From contig CAWICV010000015.1 of assembly GCA_963834705.1 (NCBI GenBank), positions 124,001-188,000 of the forward strand: 64,000 bases of DNA, read 5' to 3'. Positions 8,954 through 17,551 of this stretch are shown here, piece after piece. The notes below the pieces were generated by a model. That model was not told the DNA's origin. It searched no databases and worked only from the letters and a program-made list of their open reading frames with translations. Each line of letters opens with the position of its first letter. Position 1 is the first letter of the stretch. Made by a program: the position numbers and the translations under genes. This stretch comes from RYN-230 sp963834705. GTDB lineage: Bacteria > Actinomycetota > Actinomycetes > Streptosporangiales > Streptosporangiaceae.

Positions 8954-9205
8954 ATGACTGAGCCCAATCCGCCTAAGCGGCTAGTCCGGACGCGGGACGG
9001 CCGGCTGGTGGCCGGCGTCTGCTCCGGGATCGCTGAGTACTTCGGTATCGACGCCACCCTGGTCCGGCTCATCTTCTTGGCTGTCTCGGTGATCACAGTT
9101 GGCGTGGGCGCGCTGATCTACCTGGCCGGGTGGATCGTCATCCCCGATGAGGGGGAAGGCACGTCGATCGCCGAGAACCTGATCAAGAAGACGGGCGGCA
9201 GCTAG
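8954..9205 (+). CDS. PspC-domain membrane protein
   Basis: An 83-residue protein. RLVRTRDGRLVAGVCSGIAE is the PspC signature, followed by YFGIDATLVRLIFL and a single membrane helix (VITVGVGALIYLAGWIVIP). PspC proteins act in envelope-stress responses at the inner membrane. I choose the ATG at 8954, which has GAGG five bases upstream, over the ATG at 8933. It stands alone and diverges from gcdH. Confidence 0.88.
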   Translation: MTEPNPPKRLVRTRDGRLVAGVCSGIAEYFGIDATLVRLIFLAVSVITVGVGALIYLAGWIVIPDEGEGTSIAENLIKKTGGS

Positions 9206-9267
9206 CCGGGCCTCGCCGGGCAGGTCGCGCACGTCGCGCGGCGCACGATGGGTGTGCCGACGGCCGA

Positions 9268-9800
9268 TCAGCTGCGCCCGGTGGCCATATAGCTGGTCCC
9301 AGCGGCCGGGCACCTGATTTCGGCGGCCAGGCAACTGCGCGGACGCGCCGAGCTGCGCGGATGCGCCGAGCGGCCCGGCGGGCAGCCCGCCGGGCCGCTC
9401 GGGCCGGCCAGCGAGCCGGTGCGTGGAGTGAGCGGGCCGCTGGTGCGGGCCGGCGAGCCGGTGCGGTGCGTCCGCGGGCCGGGGTGGCAGGGCGGCCGGG
9501 CAGTCCTGCGGTCGGTGTGCTGGGGCGGCTGCGGGCCGGTGAGCTGGGGCGGCTGCGGGCCGTCCAGCCGGGTCAGTACCTCCACGTGCCGGCGGATCCA
9601 GTCGGTGGCCAGCACGGCCGCCGCCACCAGGCCGAGCAGGCCGGCCAGCGCCATCAGCGCGGCCAGGAACGGCGACCAGTCTTGGCATACACGACGAACC
9701 CGATGGTGACCTGGGCCAACTGATCCCCGGCCGAGGACAGCAGCTGAGCGGACCACAGGGCGCGGAACTCGGTGCTGGCGAAGACTTCGCGGCTGGACAC
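9268..9800 (-). pseudogene. Internally deleted MFS transporter remnant
   Basis: From a GTG at 9800 the minus strand encodes a typical MFS N-terminus (VSSREVFASTEFRALW and SAQLLSSAGDQLAQVTIG). Near 9680 this is joined out of frame to what looks like an MFS C-terminus (LAALMALAGLLGLVAAAV followed by LATDWIRRHVEVLTRL) and a Pro/Gln-rich tail. A working transporter would need about 400 residues; the middle ten or so helices are missing. I read this as one large internal deletion. The tail boundary at 9268 is uncertain. Confidence 0.65.
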
Positions 9801-10360
9801 GGGCGGGGCCTCCGGCAGCCGGTGGCGGCCGGACCGGGCCGCATGCGCTGGCTGCCCGCGGGCTGCTGGCGGGTAAGTGGGCCGTCCATGGGCCGGCGGC
9901 CGGCGGGTCGGCCTTCGGGGGAGCGGGGCGTGCTCTCCGTTATGCACGGTGTTGCTCTCTCTGCTCTGTCTCGGCTTGGCTATGCCTACTCGGCCTTGCG
10001 GTGCCGTCGTGCGCAGTGCAACTGGTATCTAACTCTCTGCAACTGATCCCGGCATGGCCAAACATGGCCAGTAACAGGCAGTAGTGACCCTGAGTTGTTG
10101 GTCGAGTGCCTACCGTGTCGAAAAATGAGTAAATGCGCAAGGGGTTCCGCCATGATCGTTTTAGTGCTGGTGACCGCCCGGGCCGGCGCGGTGGCGGCTG
10201 TGCCGGCCGCCGGTGCCGGATGCGGCGCGCGTTCCGGCAGGCTGTCGCCAGGGTGCGACCGGGGCGCCCGGTTCCGCTTTGCCGGGCACGCCAGTTGTCC
10301 CCTATGCTGGGGCAGTCCCCGACGGCGGGCGCCAAGGGTCAAGGCGGCGAAGGCCGTCCG
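9801..10360. other. Intergenic region, no gene supported
   Basis: About 560 bases between the MFS remnant and the tRNA cluster. Overlapping frames exist on both strands but are Arg/Ala/Pro-rich with no recognisable domain or ribosome site. The tRNA promoter presumably lies near its right end; I cannot point to clear boxes. Confidence 0.5.
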
Positions 10361-10433
10361 GCCCCCATCGTCTAGTGGCCCAGGACACCGCCCTTTCAAG
10401 GCGGCGGCACGGGTTCGAATCCCGTTGGGGGCA
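10361..10433 (+). tRNA. tRNA-Glu (anticodon TTC)
   Basis: Cloverleaf with acceptor GCCCCCA/TGGGGGC, anticodon stem CCGCC/GGCGG around the loop CTTTCAA, and T arm ACGGG-TTCGAAT-CCCGT. The anticodon is TTC. First of three tRNA genes in one row. Confidence 0.97.
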
Positions 10434-10460
10434 CCGCTGACCAGCCTGGTCAGCACGCAT

Positions 10461-10534
10461 GGTCCTGTAGAGCAGTCGGTTAGCTCGCCACCCTGTCAAG
10501 GTGGAGGTCGCGGGTTCAAGTCCCGTCAGGACCG
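10461..10534 (+). tRNA. tRNA-Asp (anticodon GTC)
   Basis: Acceptor GGTCCTG/CAGGACC, anticodon stem CCACC/GGTGG around CTGTCAA, and T arm GCGGG-TTCAAGT-CCCGT. The anticodon is GTC. It lies 27 bases after tRNA-Glu, so probably cotranscribed. Confidence 0.97.
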
Positions 10535-10582
10535 CTCGGCTGGGTCTGCTTGATCTCCATTGATGGCAAGCGGCTCAGGCGC

Positions 10583-10656
10583 GGTCAGGTAGCTCAGTTG
10601 GTATGAGCGTCCGCCTGAAAAGCGGAAGGTCGGCGGTTCGACCCCGCCCCTGACCA
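10583..10656 (+). tRNA. tRNA-Phe (anticodon GAA), insertion site of the island
   Basis: Acceptor GGTCAGG/CCTGACC, anticodon stem with loop CTGAAAA (anticodon GAA), and T arm GGCGG-TTCGACC-CCGCC. CCA follows at 10657-10659. Its 3' part from 10614 is repeated exactly at 36284 and 48912, so the tRNA gene is rebuilt intact by the integrated element. Confidence 0.97.
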
Positions 10657-10660
10657 CCAC
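10614..10660 (+). repeat. Attachment site copy 1 (attL of element 1)
   Basis: The 47 bases from the tRNA-Phe anticodon loop to just past CCA. They are identical to 36284-36330 and 48912-48958; identity ends at once on the right (CTCTG here, TTTGA and TCTCA in the other copies). This is the core expected for a tRNA-targeting tyrosine recombinase. Confidence 0.95.
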
Positions 10661-10706
10661 CTCTGACCAGGCGATTCCCCTGGCCGAAGATCCTATAGAG
10701 TCAGTC

Positions 10707-12044
10707 TTAAGTATCGCCAGTCTCATTTTTAGTCTCATTCGACGCCCACAGGAACGCGTTGAGCCGGTCAGCGATGTCGCGGCGCAGCCGGGCGGTGACG
10801 TGGGCGTAGCGCTTGACCATGGCGGCGTTTGACCAGCCCATGACGTCCATCACAGCTCGTTCCGGGATGCCGAGCAGCAGGAGTGTCGTGGCCGCCGTGT
10901 GACGCGCGTCATGCAGCCGCGCCTCTCGGACTCCTGCCTCTTGGAGCAGGGCCTTCCACTCGTCGTAGTCGCGACGGGGATCGATCGGCTTGCCGGTCGG
11001 CTGAGTGAACATCCAGCCACCCTCGTGCCATTCGGTTCCGGCGTGTTCCCGTTCCTGGTCCTGGCGGTGGTGGTGCTCGGTGATCAAGGCAAACAGTTGG
11101 TCGGGCAGGGCGATGCCGCGACGGCCAGCCGCAGACTTGACCTCCACCTCGACCAGCCCGCCATCGCGGCGATCCGGGCACCAGCGGGCATGGCCGGTGC
11201 AGTTTGGCGGGCAGGGCGGCGGGCAGGGCCGTCGATGCCGTTTGCAGTTCTTCGGGCACGGCTTGGTCTTGTGATACCGGGCCCCGCAGGCATGTGGGTC
11301 AGCGCAGCCGTGCTGCCACATCTGCCGTTGCAGTCCCTTCCTGATCTCCAGGGTCTTGCTCGGCTCATGAAGCCGTGCCCACTTCAACCCGAGTGCCTCG
11401 CCCTGGCGCAGCCCCAGCGCGAGGGCAATGACGAACCGGACTCCGTTGCGTTTCTGCAAGGCCACGGTCAGGATGCGCTCGATCTCCTCGGCCTCGAAGG
11501 GATCTACTTCCATGTCTTCAACTCGCGGCGGCTTGGCCAGAGCAACCGGATTCCTGGCAATGTGGCCCCGTTGGAACGCCTCGCCGAACGCAGTACGGGC
11601 GGTGCGGTGTACCTGGTGTGCGGTGCCGGGTCTGAGCCCGCGGGCCAGCATGCGGGCATACAGCTTCTCGAAATGTTCAGGCTGGATACGGTCGATCCGA
11701 TGGGCACCAAGCCCAGGTATCAGGTGCCGGTTCACAGCAGTGCGATATCCGATGTACGGCTTGTAGCGCACTGATGGCTTGGCGATGTTTTCCAGCCAGT
11801 GAGTCAGCCAACGCTCTACTGTCCAGGCCCGGCCAGGCCGGATGACTATGCCGTCGTCGCGCTGGCGTTCGAGCTTGCGTACCTTCGCAGTGACCTTGGC
11901 CTTCTCCTTGGACATGACGTGCCGTCGATCGGGAGTCCCATCCTCACGGACTCCGATTGTGACGCGACCATGCCAGTAGCCGTCTCTTCCGTGGTAAATG
12001 CTTGATCGGAGGTTGGCCTCGCGGCCCGGCTTGTTTCGGGACAT
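10707..12044 (-). CDS. int: Tyrosine recombinase (integrase) of the AICE
   Basis: A 445-residue site-specific recombinase acting on the tRNA-Phe att site, whose core lies 47 bases from its stop. An N-terminal arm-binding region is followed by the SAM-like core-binding domain (about 70-170) and the catalytic domain. Catalytic residues seen: Arg213 (GLRQGE), His378-x-x-Arg381 (HDARH), Trp404 (GWSN) and the nucleophile Tyr413 (KRYAH). A Cys-rich insert (about 246-289, eight cysteines) interrupts the catalytic domain and probably binds zinc. The last codons contain the AGTCTCATT repeats read as putative arm sites. It overlaps xis as TGATG, so the two are translationally coupled. Intact frame. Confidence 0.95.
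   Translation of the reverse strand: MSRNKPGREANLRSSIYHGRDGYWHGRVTIGVREDGTPDRRHVMSKEKAKVTAKVRKLERQRDDGIVIRPGRAWTVERWLTHWLENIAKPSVRYKPYIGYRTAVNRHLIPGLGAHRIDRIQPEHFEKLYARMLARGLRPGTAHQVHRTARTAFGEAFQRGHIARNPVALAKPPRVEDMEVDPFEAEEIERILTVALQKRNGVRFVIALALGLRQGEALGLKWARLHEPSKTLEIRKGLQRQMWQHGCADPHACGARYHKTKPCPKNCKRHRRPCPPPCPPNCTGHARWCPDRRDGGLVEVEVKSAAGRRGIALPDQLFALITEHHHRQDQEREHAGTEWHEGGWMFTQPTGKPIDPRRDYDEWKALLQEAGVREARLHDARHTAATTLLLLGIPERAVMDVMGWSNAAMVKRYAHVTARLRRDIADRLNAFLWASNETKNETGDT
10719..10739. promoter_or_regulatory. Putative integrase arm-type sites, left end of element 1
   Basis: Two direct AGTCTCATT copies 12 bases apart (starts 10719 and 10731), within the 3' end of int, 58 bases from the att core. 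The same pair with the same 12-base spacing occurs at 36168, inside the other end. The sharing at both ends is the argument; binding is inferred. Confidence 0.65.
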
Positions 12045-12292
12045 CAGGCCGCAGGCTCCTGTCTCTGGCTCAGACGCCTTACGAAGTCCTCCAAGGCATC
12101 GGGGGTAACACGGCGAAGCCGACCAATCGTCACGGACTCGACATCACCCTGGCGAATGAGCTTGAACATGTTTGACCGGCAGATGCCAATGCGTTCCGCA
12201 GCTTCCTCCACAGTCAAGAGCAAACGTGGTGGACCCTCTGTCCGCTGAGGCATGCCGCTAGTCTCGTCAGTTGGTTCTACGAGCTGCTCCAT
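12044..12292 (-). CDS. xis: Excisionase-like helix-turn-helix protein
   Basis: An 82-residue MerR-like/excisionase-family DNA-binding protein. LLTVEEAAERIGICRSNMFK is the winged helix-turn-helix, followed by IRQGDVESVTIGRLRRVTPD, the usual continuation in AICE Xis proteins. I start at the ATG at 12292; the frame runs further up only antisense to nothing useful. Its stop overlaps the int start. It should steer recombination towards excision. Confidence 0.9.
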   Translation of the reverse strand: MEQLVEPTDETSGMPQRTEGPPRLLLTVEEAAERIGICRSNMFKLIRQGDVESVTIGRLRRVTPDALEDFVRRLSQRQEPAA

Positions 12293-12311
12293 CGATGTCC
12301 TCCTTTCCCGA

Positions 12312-13765
12312 TCACGAAGCAGCGGCCATCTCTTCGCGGGCGACGCGTCGGTGCTCGCGGGCTCGTGCCGCAGCCGACAGAGCGAGGACGGCGTCGCCGG
12401 TGCTGCGCCAGCCTCGCCCAGCCCATTCCAGGTTGGTGAGGGTGATGACCGTGGCCGGGTCGGCGTGAGGTTTAGGGGCCGGGTGCTGGCGGCGGTGCCA
12501 GTCGCGGCGGGCGGCGCGCAGGACGCGCATGGTGGTGGAGTAGCGGCGGCTCTTGGTGGCGAAGTGACCCCGGTAGCCGAGCATGTGCGCCCATCGCCGC
12601 AGTGCCCGGAAGTCCTCATGTGGGTGGGCGCCGAGTTTGAGGCAGGCGGCGATCAGCCGTCCCTGATGAGTCCGAGGGTCCGCATAAGCGGCGGCATTCT
12701 CAGCGGTGATCTTGGCGGGGAGGACGCCGACCGGCTCGGTGGATTTGGTGGCGTATTTGGCCAGGTAGGAGGCGACGGCTACGTCGGTGATCTGGCCGTC
12801 GATGAGCCGGACGACCCTGGGGTCGATCTGGGCGCCCCAGGTGATGTCCCAGCCTTTCGGCTTGGCCGGGTGGGGCACGGTGGCGAACCAGGTGACGCGG
12901 GTGGCTTGGCCGATGACCTCGGCCAGCACGTCGGCGGTGAGCGCCGGGTGGGGTGGGACGGTTCGCTCGGGGTGGGCGGGATCTATGCCGTCGAGGCGGA
13001 AGATGGCGTGGAAGTGGATCAGCCCGCGGCGCTGGAACTCGGCGACCTTGGCGTAGGACACCTTGACCCGGATGCCATGCTGGCGGGCGAGCTTGGCGAG
13101 GCGGCGGCGGATGGTGATGATGGTGCGGCGCCACAGTTCGGGGGCGTGCGCGTTCCAGACGACGGCGGCGGAGTAGTCGTAGCAGTCCGGGCACAGTGGC
13201 TTGCCCAGGCAGGCATCGTCGTCTTTGTGCCGCTGCCCGCAGGAGATCCGCCGCCCGTGTGGGCACCAAGTGGCCGTGCGGCGGGGGCGGCAGCGGGCAA
13301 CCCGGCCGCCAGTTGTTATGACTCGGGTGTGGACGGGGCCGAAGGAGGGGGCGGTGAAGGTGGCGAACACGCACGGGTGGATGGCCACCGATTCGGGGAC
13401 GCCTTTGCCGCCCGCCAAGCCGGCCCGGATGAGCTGGTAGGTGTCGGCCCGGTAGGTCTCGGCGCAGGGCGGGCAGACCGAGGCCCGCCGGTCCCCGCAC
13501 GGCACATAGATTGCCTTGTCGGGCAGGTTGCCGGTGTCCAGGTCGCGGAGAATTTCCCGGTCGTGGTGTCGATGTCGCGGATCGTGCCGCGCAGCCTGAT
13601 CGGGCGCATACACCCACCGGCTGCCATGGCGGTGCCCAGCCACTGCCGGTAGTCCTCGCGGGTGGCGCGGTCGAGCAGTTCGGTATCCAGCCCGGGGATC
13701 GCAGCCGGTGGCCCGCGGCGGTCATCAACCAGCACCGAGCCGAAGTCCAGGGGCGGTGCGGTCAT
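12312..13765 (-). pseudogene. rep: Replication initiator (RepSA-like), one frameshift
   Basis: Rolling-circle-type initiator for the excised element, about 484 residues. N-terminal frame: MTAPPLDFGS to RLRGTIRDIDTTTGK. After a one-base slip near 13552 the next frame continues ILRDLDTGNLPDKAIYVPCG, CPPCAETYRADTYQLIRAG, the Cys/His zinc region and LIHFHAIFRLDG, a His-hydrophobe-His element typical of HUH replicases. It ends ARAREHRRVAREE. A missing A in the run GGGAAA-TTC explains the break. Two Met starts (13771, 13765) are possible. If the frameshift is real, autonomous replication is lost. Confidence 0.8.
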
Positions 13766-13997
13766 GCCCACCCTCCGGGCTGGCGGGCAGCCGGGAGGAT
13801 GGAGAGCGGGAAGCGGGGCGCTCCCGGCCAGTCACGAGGGCCTGCGAAGCGCCCCGCTCCCCGGCTCTCCTGTTTTCCATCCGTGTTCTCACGCAGCGCG
13901 TGATAACGGTGGCCTGCACGGCTAACGAGCCCGGTGTTCACTCCCGTCCCCGTGCCCGCTCCGGTGAGCACGGGGGCGAGGGCCAGCGCCGGGGCAC

Positions 13998-14192
13998 TCA
14001 CGATGCTGGGCTCCTTTTGCGGGCCACCGGTTCCCGGCCGCCAGCACCGGGGTAGGTGAGGACGGGCCACATGACCTCGCAGGCCAGGCACTGGTAGCCG
14101 TACTCCTCGGCCGCGCCGACCAGGACGGCGTAGGGGATGACCTGGTGGCTGCCGCAGGCTGGGCAGCGGTCACCGTGATACCGGGCGGTCAT
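13998..14192 (-). CDS. Small zinc-ribbon protein
   Basis: A 64-residue protein with two CxxC knuckles (CPACGS near residue 10 and CLACEV near 36), so probably one zinc ribbon. Its ATG overlaps the stop of the FtsK-type gene as ATGA, so it is translated together with it, and it sits just upstream of rep. Small proteins of this kind are common in AICE backbones. Function unknown. Confidence 0.75.
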   Translation of the reverse strand: MTARYHGDRCPACGSHQVIPYAVLVGAAEEYGYQCLACEVMWPVLTYPGAGGREPVARKRSPAS

Positions 14193-15067
14193 GCGGCATC
14201 ACCGTCCCGGTGCAGCCGGACCACCTTGGCATCAGCGTTCGCGTGATCGCTGAGGTGGCCTGGTGCGTGGTGGGTGGCGCGGGCCTGGGCGGCCCAGGAC
14301 GCCAGGTCGATGATCTGCTGGTCAGACAGGTAGGCAGCCTTGACCCGGCGGGGGATACCGTCTTCGGCGCGCAGCCAGGACACCCCGCGGGCTTGCGGGT
14401 CGATCTCGGTGGCCGAATAGCCCTGATTAGCCCAGCCGTGGCCCAGGATCGTGTCTGAGGATGCCTCGGTGGAACAGCGGAACGCCCACCGGTAGCCGAA
14501 CAGGTCCCGCAGCGAGGTCGGGATGATGTCGGCCGATGGCCGCTGGGTAGCTTCCACCGGGATAATTCCCGGCGCGCGGCCTCTGGCGACGATGTCACGG
14601 TTGGCGGCGTTGAACTCCTTCTGCTGGGTGGGCGTGCCCACCGTGGCGGAGAAGTAGGCCACCTCATCGATCGGCATCAGGTACACCGGCCACCCCAGCT
14701 CGGGGGTGATCTTGCGCATCTTGTGATCCAGCAGCCAGCCGGTGCGCTCATCGATCTGGCCTTGCAGCCAGTGCAGCATGTCGATCGCCTCATCCATCGA
14801 GGGGCCGATGAACCGCTCGGCGCAATCCCGCCACAGGCCCAGTTCGACACGTTTGCCATCCACCAGGATCAGGCGGCAATCAGGCGACAGCGCGCCGTGC
14901 GCGACGATCAGCTGGAGAGCAACGGATTTGCCGCCGCCGGGTTCACCGCCGATGAGCATGTTCCGCTCGGCCAGGGTGACCTCCACCCGGCGGCCCAGCT
15001 CATCAGTGCCCAGGTGGACCGGTTTCCAGATGGACAGCGGCGCGACCGGGATCGACTCAGCTGTCAT
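14189..15067 (-). CDS. traSA-like: FtsK/SpoIIIE-type DNA translocase (AICE transfer protein)
   Basis: A 292-residue ATPase. The Walker A motif GEPGGGKS is at 41-48, and the Walker B strand VYLMPIDEVAYF carries Asp134-Glu135. The conserved RAPGIIPVEATQRPSADIIP stretch matches the FtsK motor core. In AICEs a single such protein moves double-stranded DNA between hyphae. No membrane segment is seen, so it may need a membrane partner. It overlaps both neighbours (ATGA with the ribbon gene downstream, 11 bases with the ribbon gene upstream). Intact. Confidence 0.9.
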   Translation of the reverse strand: MTAESIPVAPLSIWKPVHLGTDELGRRVEVTLAERNMLIGGEPGGGKSVALQLIVAHGALSPDCRLILVDGKRVELGLWRDCAERFIGPSMDEAIDMLHWLQGQIDERTGWLLDHKMRKITPELGWPVYLMPIDEVAYFSATVGTPTQQKEFNAANRDIVARGRAPGIIPVEATQRPSADIIPTSLRDLFGYRWAFRCSTEASSDTILGHGWANQGYSATEIDPQARGVSWLRAEDGIPRRVKAAYLSDQQIIDLASWAAQARATHHAPGHLSDHANADAKVVRLHRDGDAA

Positions 15068-15332
15068 CGCCGCTCACCTCCTTTTTCTTGGTCGTGGCGG
15101 GCTTGGCCAGCCCGGGCGGGATGGGCGGGGGCAGGAGCGTGATGAGGGCTTTGCCGCAGTCGGCGCACACCGGCCCGCCACACATTGGGCACGGCTGATT
15201 AGCGATCGGCGCCAGCCGGGCGAACGCGTCCACATCGGCCAGGCACGGGTCATACAGCCCGTGCTCGGGCGGGATGCCGATGAACGCGGCGCCGCAGCGG
15301 GCGCACGACCACGAGGTGCTGGTCAGGTTCAT
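15057..15332 (-). CDS. Zinc-ribbon protein with two CxxC pairs
   Basis: A 91-residue protein. Cysteine pairs CARCGA (about 10-13), CPMCGG and CADCGK (about 48-60) indicate one or two zinc ribbons; the C-terminus is Lys-rich (TTKKKEV). It precedes and overlaps the FtsK-type gene, which suggests a role in transfer, but none is shown. Confidence 0.75.
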   Translation of the reverse strand: MNLTSTSWSCARCGAAFIGIPPEHGLYDPCLADVDAFARLAPIANQPCPMCGGPVCADCGKALITLLPPPIPPGLAKPATTKKKEVSGDDS

Positions 15333-15363
15333 GACGTGGTTCCTTCCAGATTCAGGGGGTGGG

Positions 15364-15401
15364 GCGGGGTGCCCCGGGCTTGGCTTCCTGGGGCACCCCG
15401 C
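15364..15401. terminator. Hairpin between DUF932 and the zinc-ribbon gene
   Basis: A perfect 12-bp stem (GCGGGGTGCCCC with GGGGCACCCCGC) and a 14-base loop, just after the DUF932 stop and before the next minus-strand gene. No T-run follows, as is usual in actinomycetes. It could terminate or attenuate readthrough into the transfer genes. Confidence 0.6.
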
Positions 15402-15407
15402 GCGTGT

Positions 15408-16394
15408 TCATGCCGCCGCGGTGACTTCGCGGATCAGCGACAGGGCCCGGTGCTTGAGCGGCTCGGGCCGGATCAGGGTCCGGTTGAGCCGGGTTTCCCA
15501 GGACCGGGCGGTGCGGACGTGGTCGAGGTATTCACCCGCGGCCTGCATCAGCCCATAGGCGGTGCCGGAGACCTGTTCGGTGGTCTTCGACTCGAAGATC
15601 ATCCGGAGGGCCTGGCGGGCTTCGGCGACGTTGCGGGCCACCCGGTCCGTGACCAGACCTTGGGGTGGCATGGGGATGAACTCGGTGACGAACAGCTCCC
15701 GCTGCCTCGGCGTCACCCGAATTCCCAGCAGTTGATGGGCGAGTTCGGTGTAGCGGCGCATCTCAACTCGTGCGCCGGTGACGGCCTGGCGGGCTTCATC
15801 CAGCCGCGACCGCCAGGAGGATTTGTGGATGAAAGAGAAGGTCGCGCCGGTCCGCTCGCCTTCCAGTTCAGCGGCGCGGAAGGTGTTGGCGCACACGATC
15901 CGCACCGCGGTGGCGCGCAGCGCGCAGGCGGCGGTGCCGTCGTGCCGGTTGGTGATGGCCAGGTAGGGCAGCGTCGGGCTGTCGTCGCCGGGCAGCTCGA
16001 CGGGCTCGTCGAGCAGGGCCAGGCACCACACCGCCCGGCCACCGTCGAGAACACCGGCGGTCTCCCATTTGACGGCGGGCTGGGCCAGGACGGCTTCGAC
16101 GATCTCGCCCATCTCACCGTGGCCGATGACGGTGTAGCTGTCCTTGTTGACCGACAGCACCACCCCCGTGTCCGAGCGGCGGATGGCTTTCCAGCCGCCA
16201 AGCGGTTCCAGCAGCGGCTTATCGCCGGGGCTAGCGCCGGTCACCACGTACACATCGGTGGTGATGGGCTCCCAGTCCAGCCCGGCCAGGACGCGGGCCT
16301 CGGCCCAGGTTCCGGGGTAGTCGCCGAGAACGTCGCCTTCCCGGTGCCAGGGGACCTGGCGGACCGAGAACATGGATTCGATGTTTGCTGGCAT
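15408..16394 (-). CDS. DUF932 protein
   Basis: A 328-residue protein beginning MPANIESMFSVRQVPWHREG. The conserved blocks SVNKDSYTVIGHGEM, LPYLAITNRHDGTAACAL and ATAVRIVCANTFRAA define DUF932, also known as phage/plasmid-like TIGR03299. It is common on AICEs and phages and has been likened to LigT-type or replication-associated proteins, without a proven function. I start at ATG 16394; the same frame stays open to 17864 through other genes but without domain continuity. Intact. Confidence 0.85.
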   Translation of the reverse strand: MPANIESMFSVRQVPWHREGDVLGDYPGTWAEARVLAGLDWEPITTDVYVVTGASPGDKPLLEPLGGWKAIRRSDTGVVLSVNKDSYTVIGHGEMGEIVEAVLAQPAVKWETAGVLDGGRAVWCLALLDEPVELPGDDSPTLPYLAITNRHDGTAACALRATAVRIVCANTFRAAELEGERTGATFSFIHKSSWRSRLDEARQAVTGARVEMRRYTELAHQLLGIRVTPRQRELFVTEFIPMPPQGLVTDRVARNVAEARQALRMIFESKTTEQVSGTAYGLMQAAGEYLDHVRTARSWETRLNRTLIRPEPLKHRALSLIREVTAAA

Positions 16395-16498
16395 GCCAGC
16401 AACTCCCTTCACGGGTGGGTTGATCAGGAATGGATGACGGGCTGCCAGGCGATATCCCGCGCCAGGCACGACGGCCCAGCTCGTGCGGGTGGCCTGGG

Positions 16499-16808
16499 TC
16501 AGGCAGCCGGTTGATGCTTGCGGACAGATCGCCCGCTGACCAGCAGGGCGACGATGACCGTCGCCAGGTGCCGGGAGCGTGCGCCGCCGGTCAGCCGGGC
16601 GGCTTGCTCGATGTCGGCCTGGGTGTAGGCGGTGCGCACCCCGGAGATAGATATGCCCGCGGCTTGGGCCAGGTCGGCCAGCCGGTAAGGGCGCGGCTGC
16701 ACATGCTCGCGGGCGTAGGCGAGCAGCAGCCGGATATCGTGATCGGCCCGCTGTTTGCGCTCGCGCTGCAGCGGCCAGCGCGGCGAGCAGCGGATCCTTC
16801 TCAGTCAT
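16499..16808 (-). pseudogene. Small helix-turn-helix protein, frameshifted
   Basis: Begins MTEKDPLLAAL at ATG 16808, which overlaps the upstream stop (TCATGA). The rest is in another frame: QRERKQRADHDIRLLLAY, AREHVQPRPYRLADLAQAA, GISISGVRTAYTQADIEQ and the end SVRKHQPAA. Total length is 103 codons plus one base, which fits a single inserted base near 16775. The middle resembles an HTH (YRLADLAQAAGISISGV). A shorter GTG start at 16702 exists but would lose conserved sequence. Confidence 0.6.
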
Positions 16809-17399
16809 GACGCCTGCCTCCGTGTCGGAGACATCCGGGCGATACCCGAGGGGATCACATCGTGGGCGCCGAGGGTGTCGCGGCGCACGATGTCTAGCCT
16901 GACCAGGTGCGCCCACCGCTGGCTGCCTTCCACCCGGGCCTGCCGGGCATAGCAGGCCGCCGCGATCTCTTTGGCGCGTTCCTCGAAATCGGCCGCGCAG
17001 ATCCCCGCGCGGCACCAGATCAGCGCACGGACCCCGACTTGGGTCGGGGTAGATGCGCAGGACCAGGGGCAGCCGCCCCGAACGGGTGTGCATCCTCAGC
17101 TCCCAGCAGGCTTTCTGGATGCGGTGGCGGGTCAGCACACACCACGCCCGCGCGGTCACAAATCGCCTAGGCCACGGCAGGACTAGCACCGCGGTTACTG
17201 TTGCCGCGAGGGTCAGCAGCGCCCAGGTGAGCGTGACCACTCTCGCCAGCTCCCATACTCCGGCGGTGCCGGTGGCCAGCAGGGTGGTTTCGGTGCGGAA
17301 CCGCCAGATCATCCCGGCGGCGGTGCGCTTGCCCCGCACCAGCGCCTCGTCCCAGAAATACGGGCTGGCGCGATGGGCACGAGCCGGTGACTTGGCCAT
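16805..17399 (-). pseudogene. Conserved AICE membrane protein, frameshifted
   Basis: Starts MAKSPARAHRASPYFWDEAL at 17399. Two hydrophobic segments (about residues 38-85: LLATGTAGVWELARVV and LTWALLTLAATVTAVLVLP) precede RRFVTARAWCVLTRHRIQ. After an extra C near 17044 the frame continues PTQVGVRALIWCRAGICAAD, FEERAKEIAAACYARQARVE and ends MSPTRRQAS. The length is 198 codons plus one base. AICE proteins in this position are often linked to spread of the element (Spd-like); I make no firm functional call. Confidence 0.6.
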
Positions 17400-17404
17400 G
17401 GTGA

Positions 17405-17551
17405 TCACCCGGCCCGCGCTACTGGTGCACACACCGGGCACTGGGCTGGCTGCCAGCGGCCAGCGCTGATGGCCCGCAGCACCGTGCCGGTACCACCACA
17501 GGCCAGGCAGCCACCTCGGGCCGCAGGCCCGGCCTGCTGGCGTTCTGGCAT
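17405..17551 (-). CDS. 48-residue zinc-finger protein
   Basis: A short frame from ATG 17551 to TGA 17405. It contains CLACGGTGTVLR and CPVCAP, a paired CxxC pattern like a minimal DnaJ-type zinc knuckle. The stop is 5 bases before the start of the membrane-protein gene. The same frame is open a little upstream, so this could instead be the C-terminal end of the preceding membrane gene after a frameshift. Confidence 0.55.
   Translation of the reverse strand: MPERQQAGPAARGGCLACGGTGTVLRAISAGRWQPAQCPVCAPVARAG

Noticed and set aside
13540..13560. Programmed frameshift controlling Rep
   Set aside because: The run is short (AAA), no stimulatory structure was seen, and similar breaks occur throughout the island, so decay or error is simpler.
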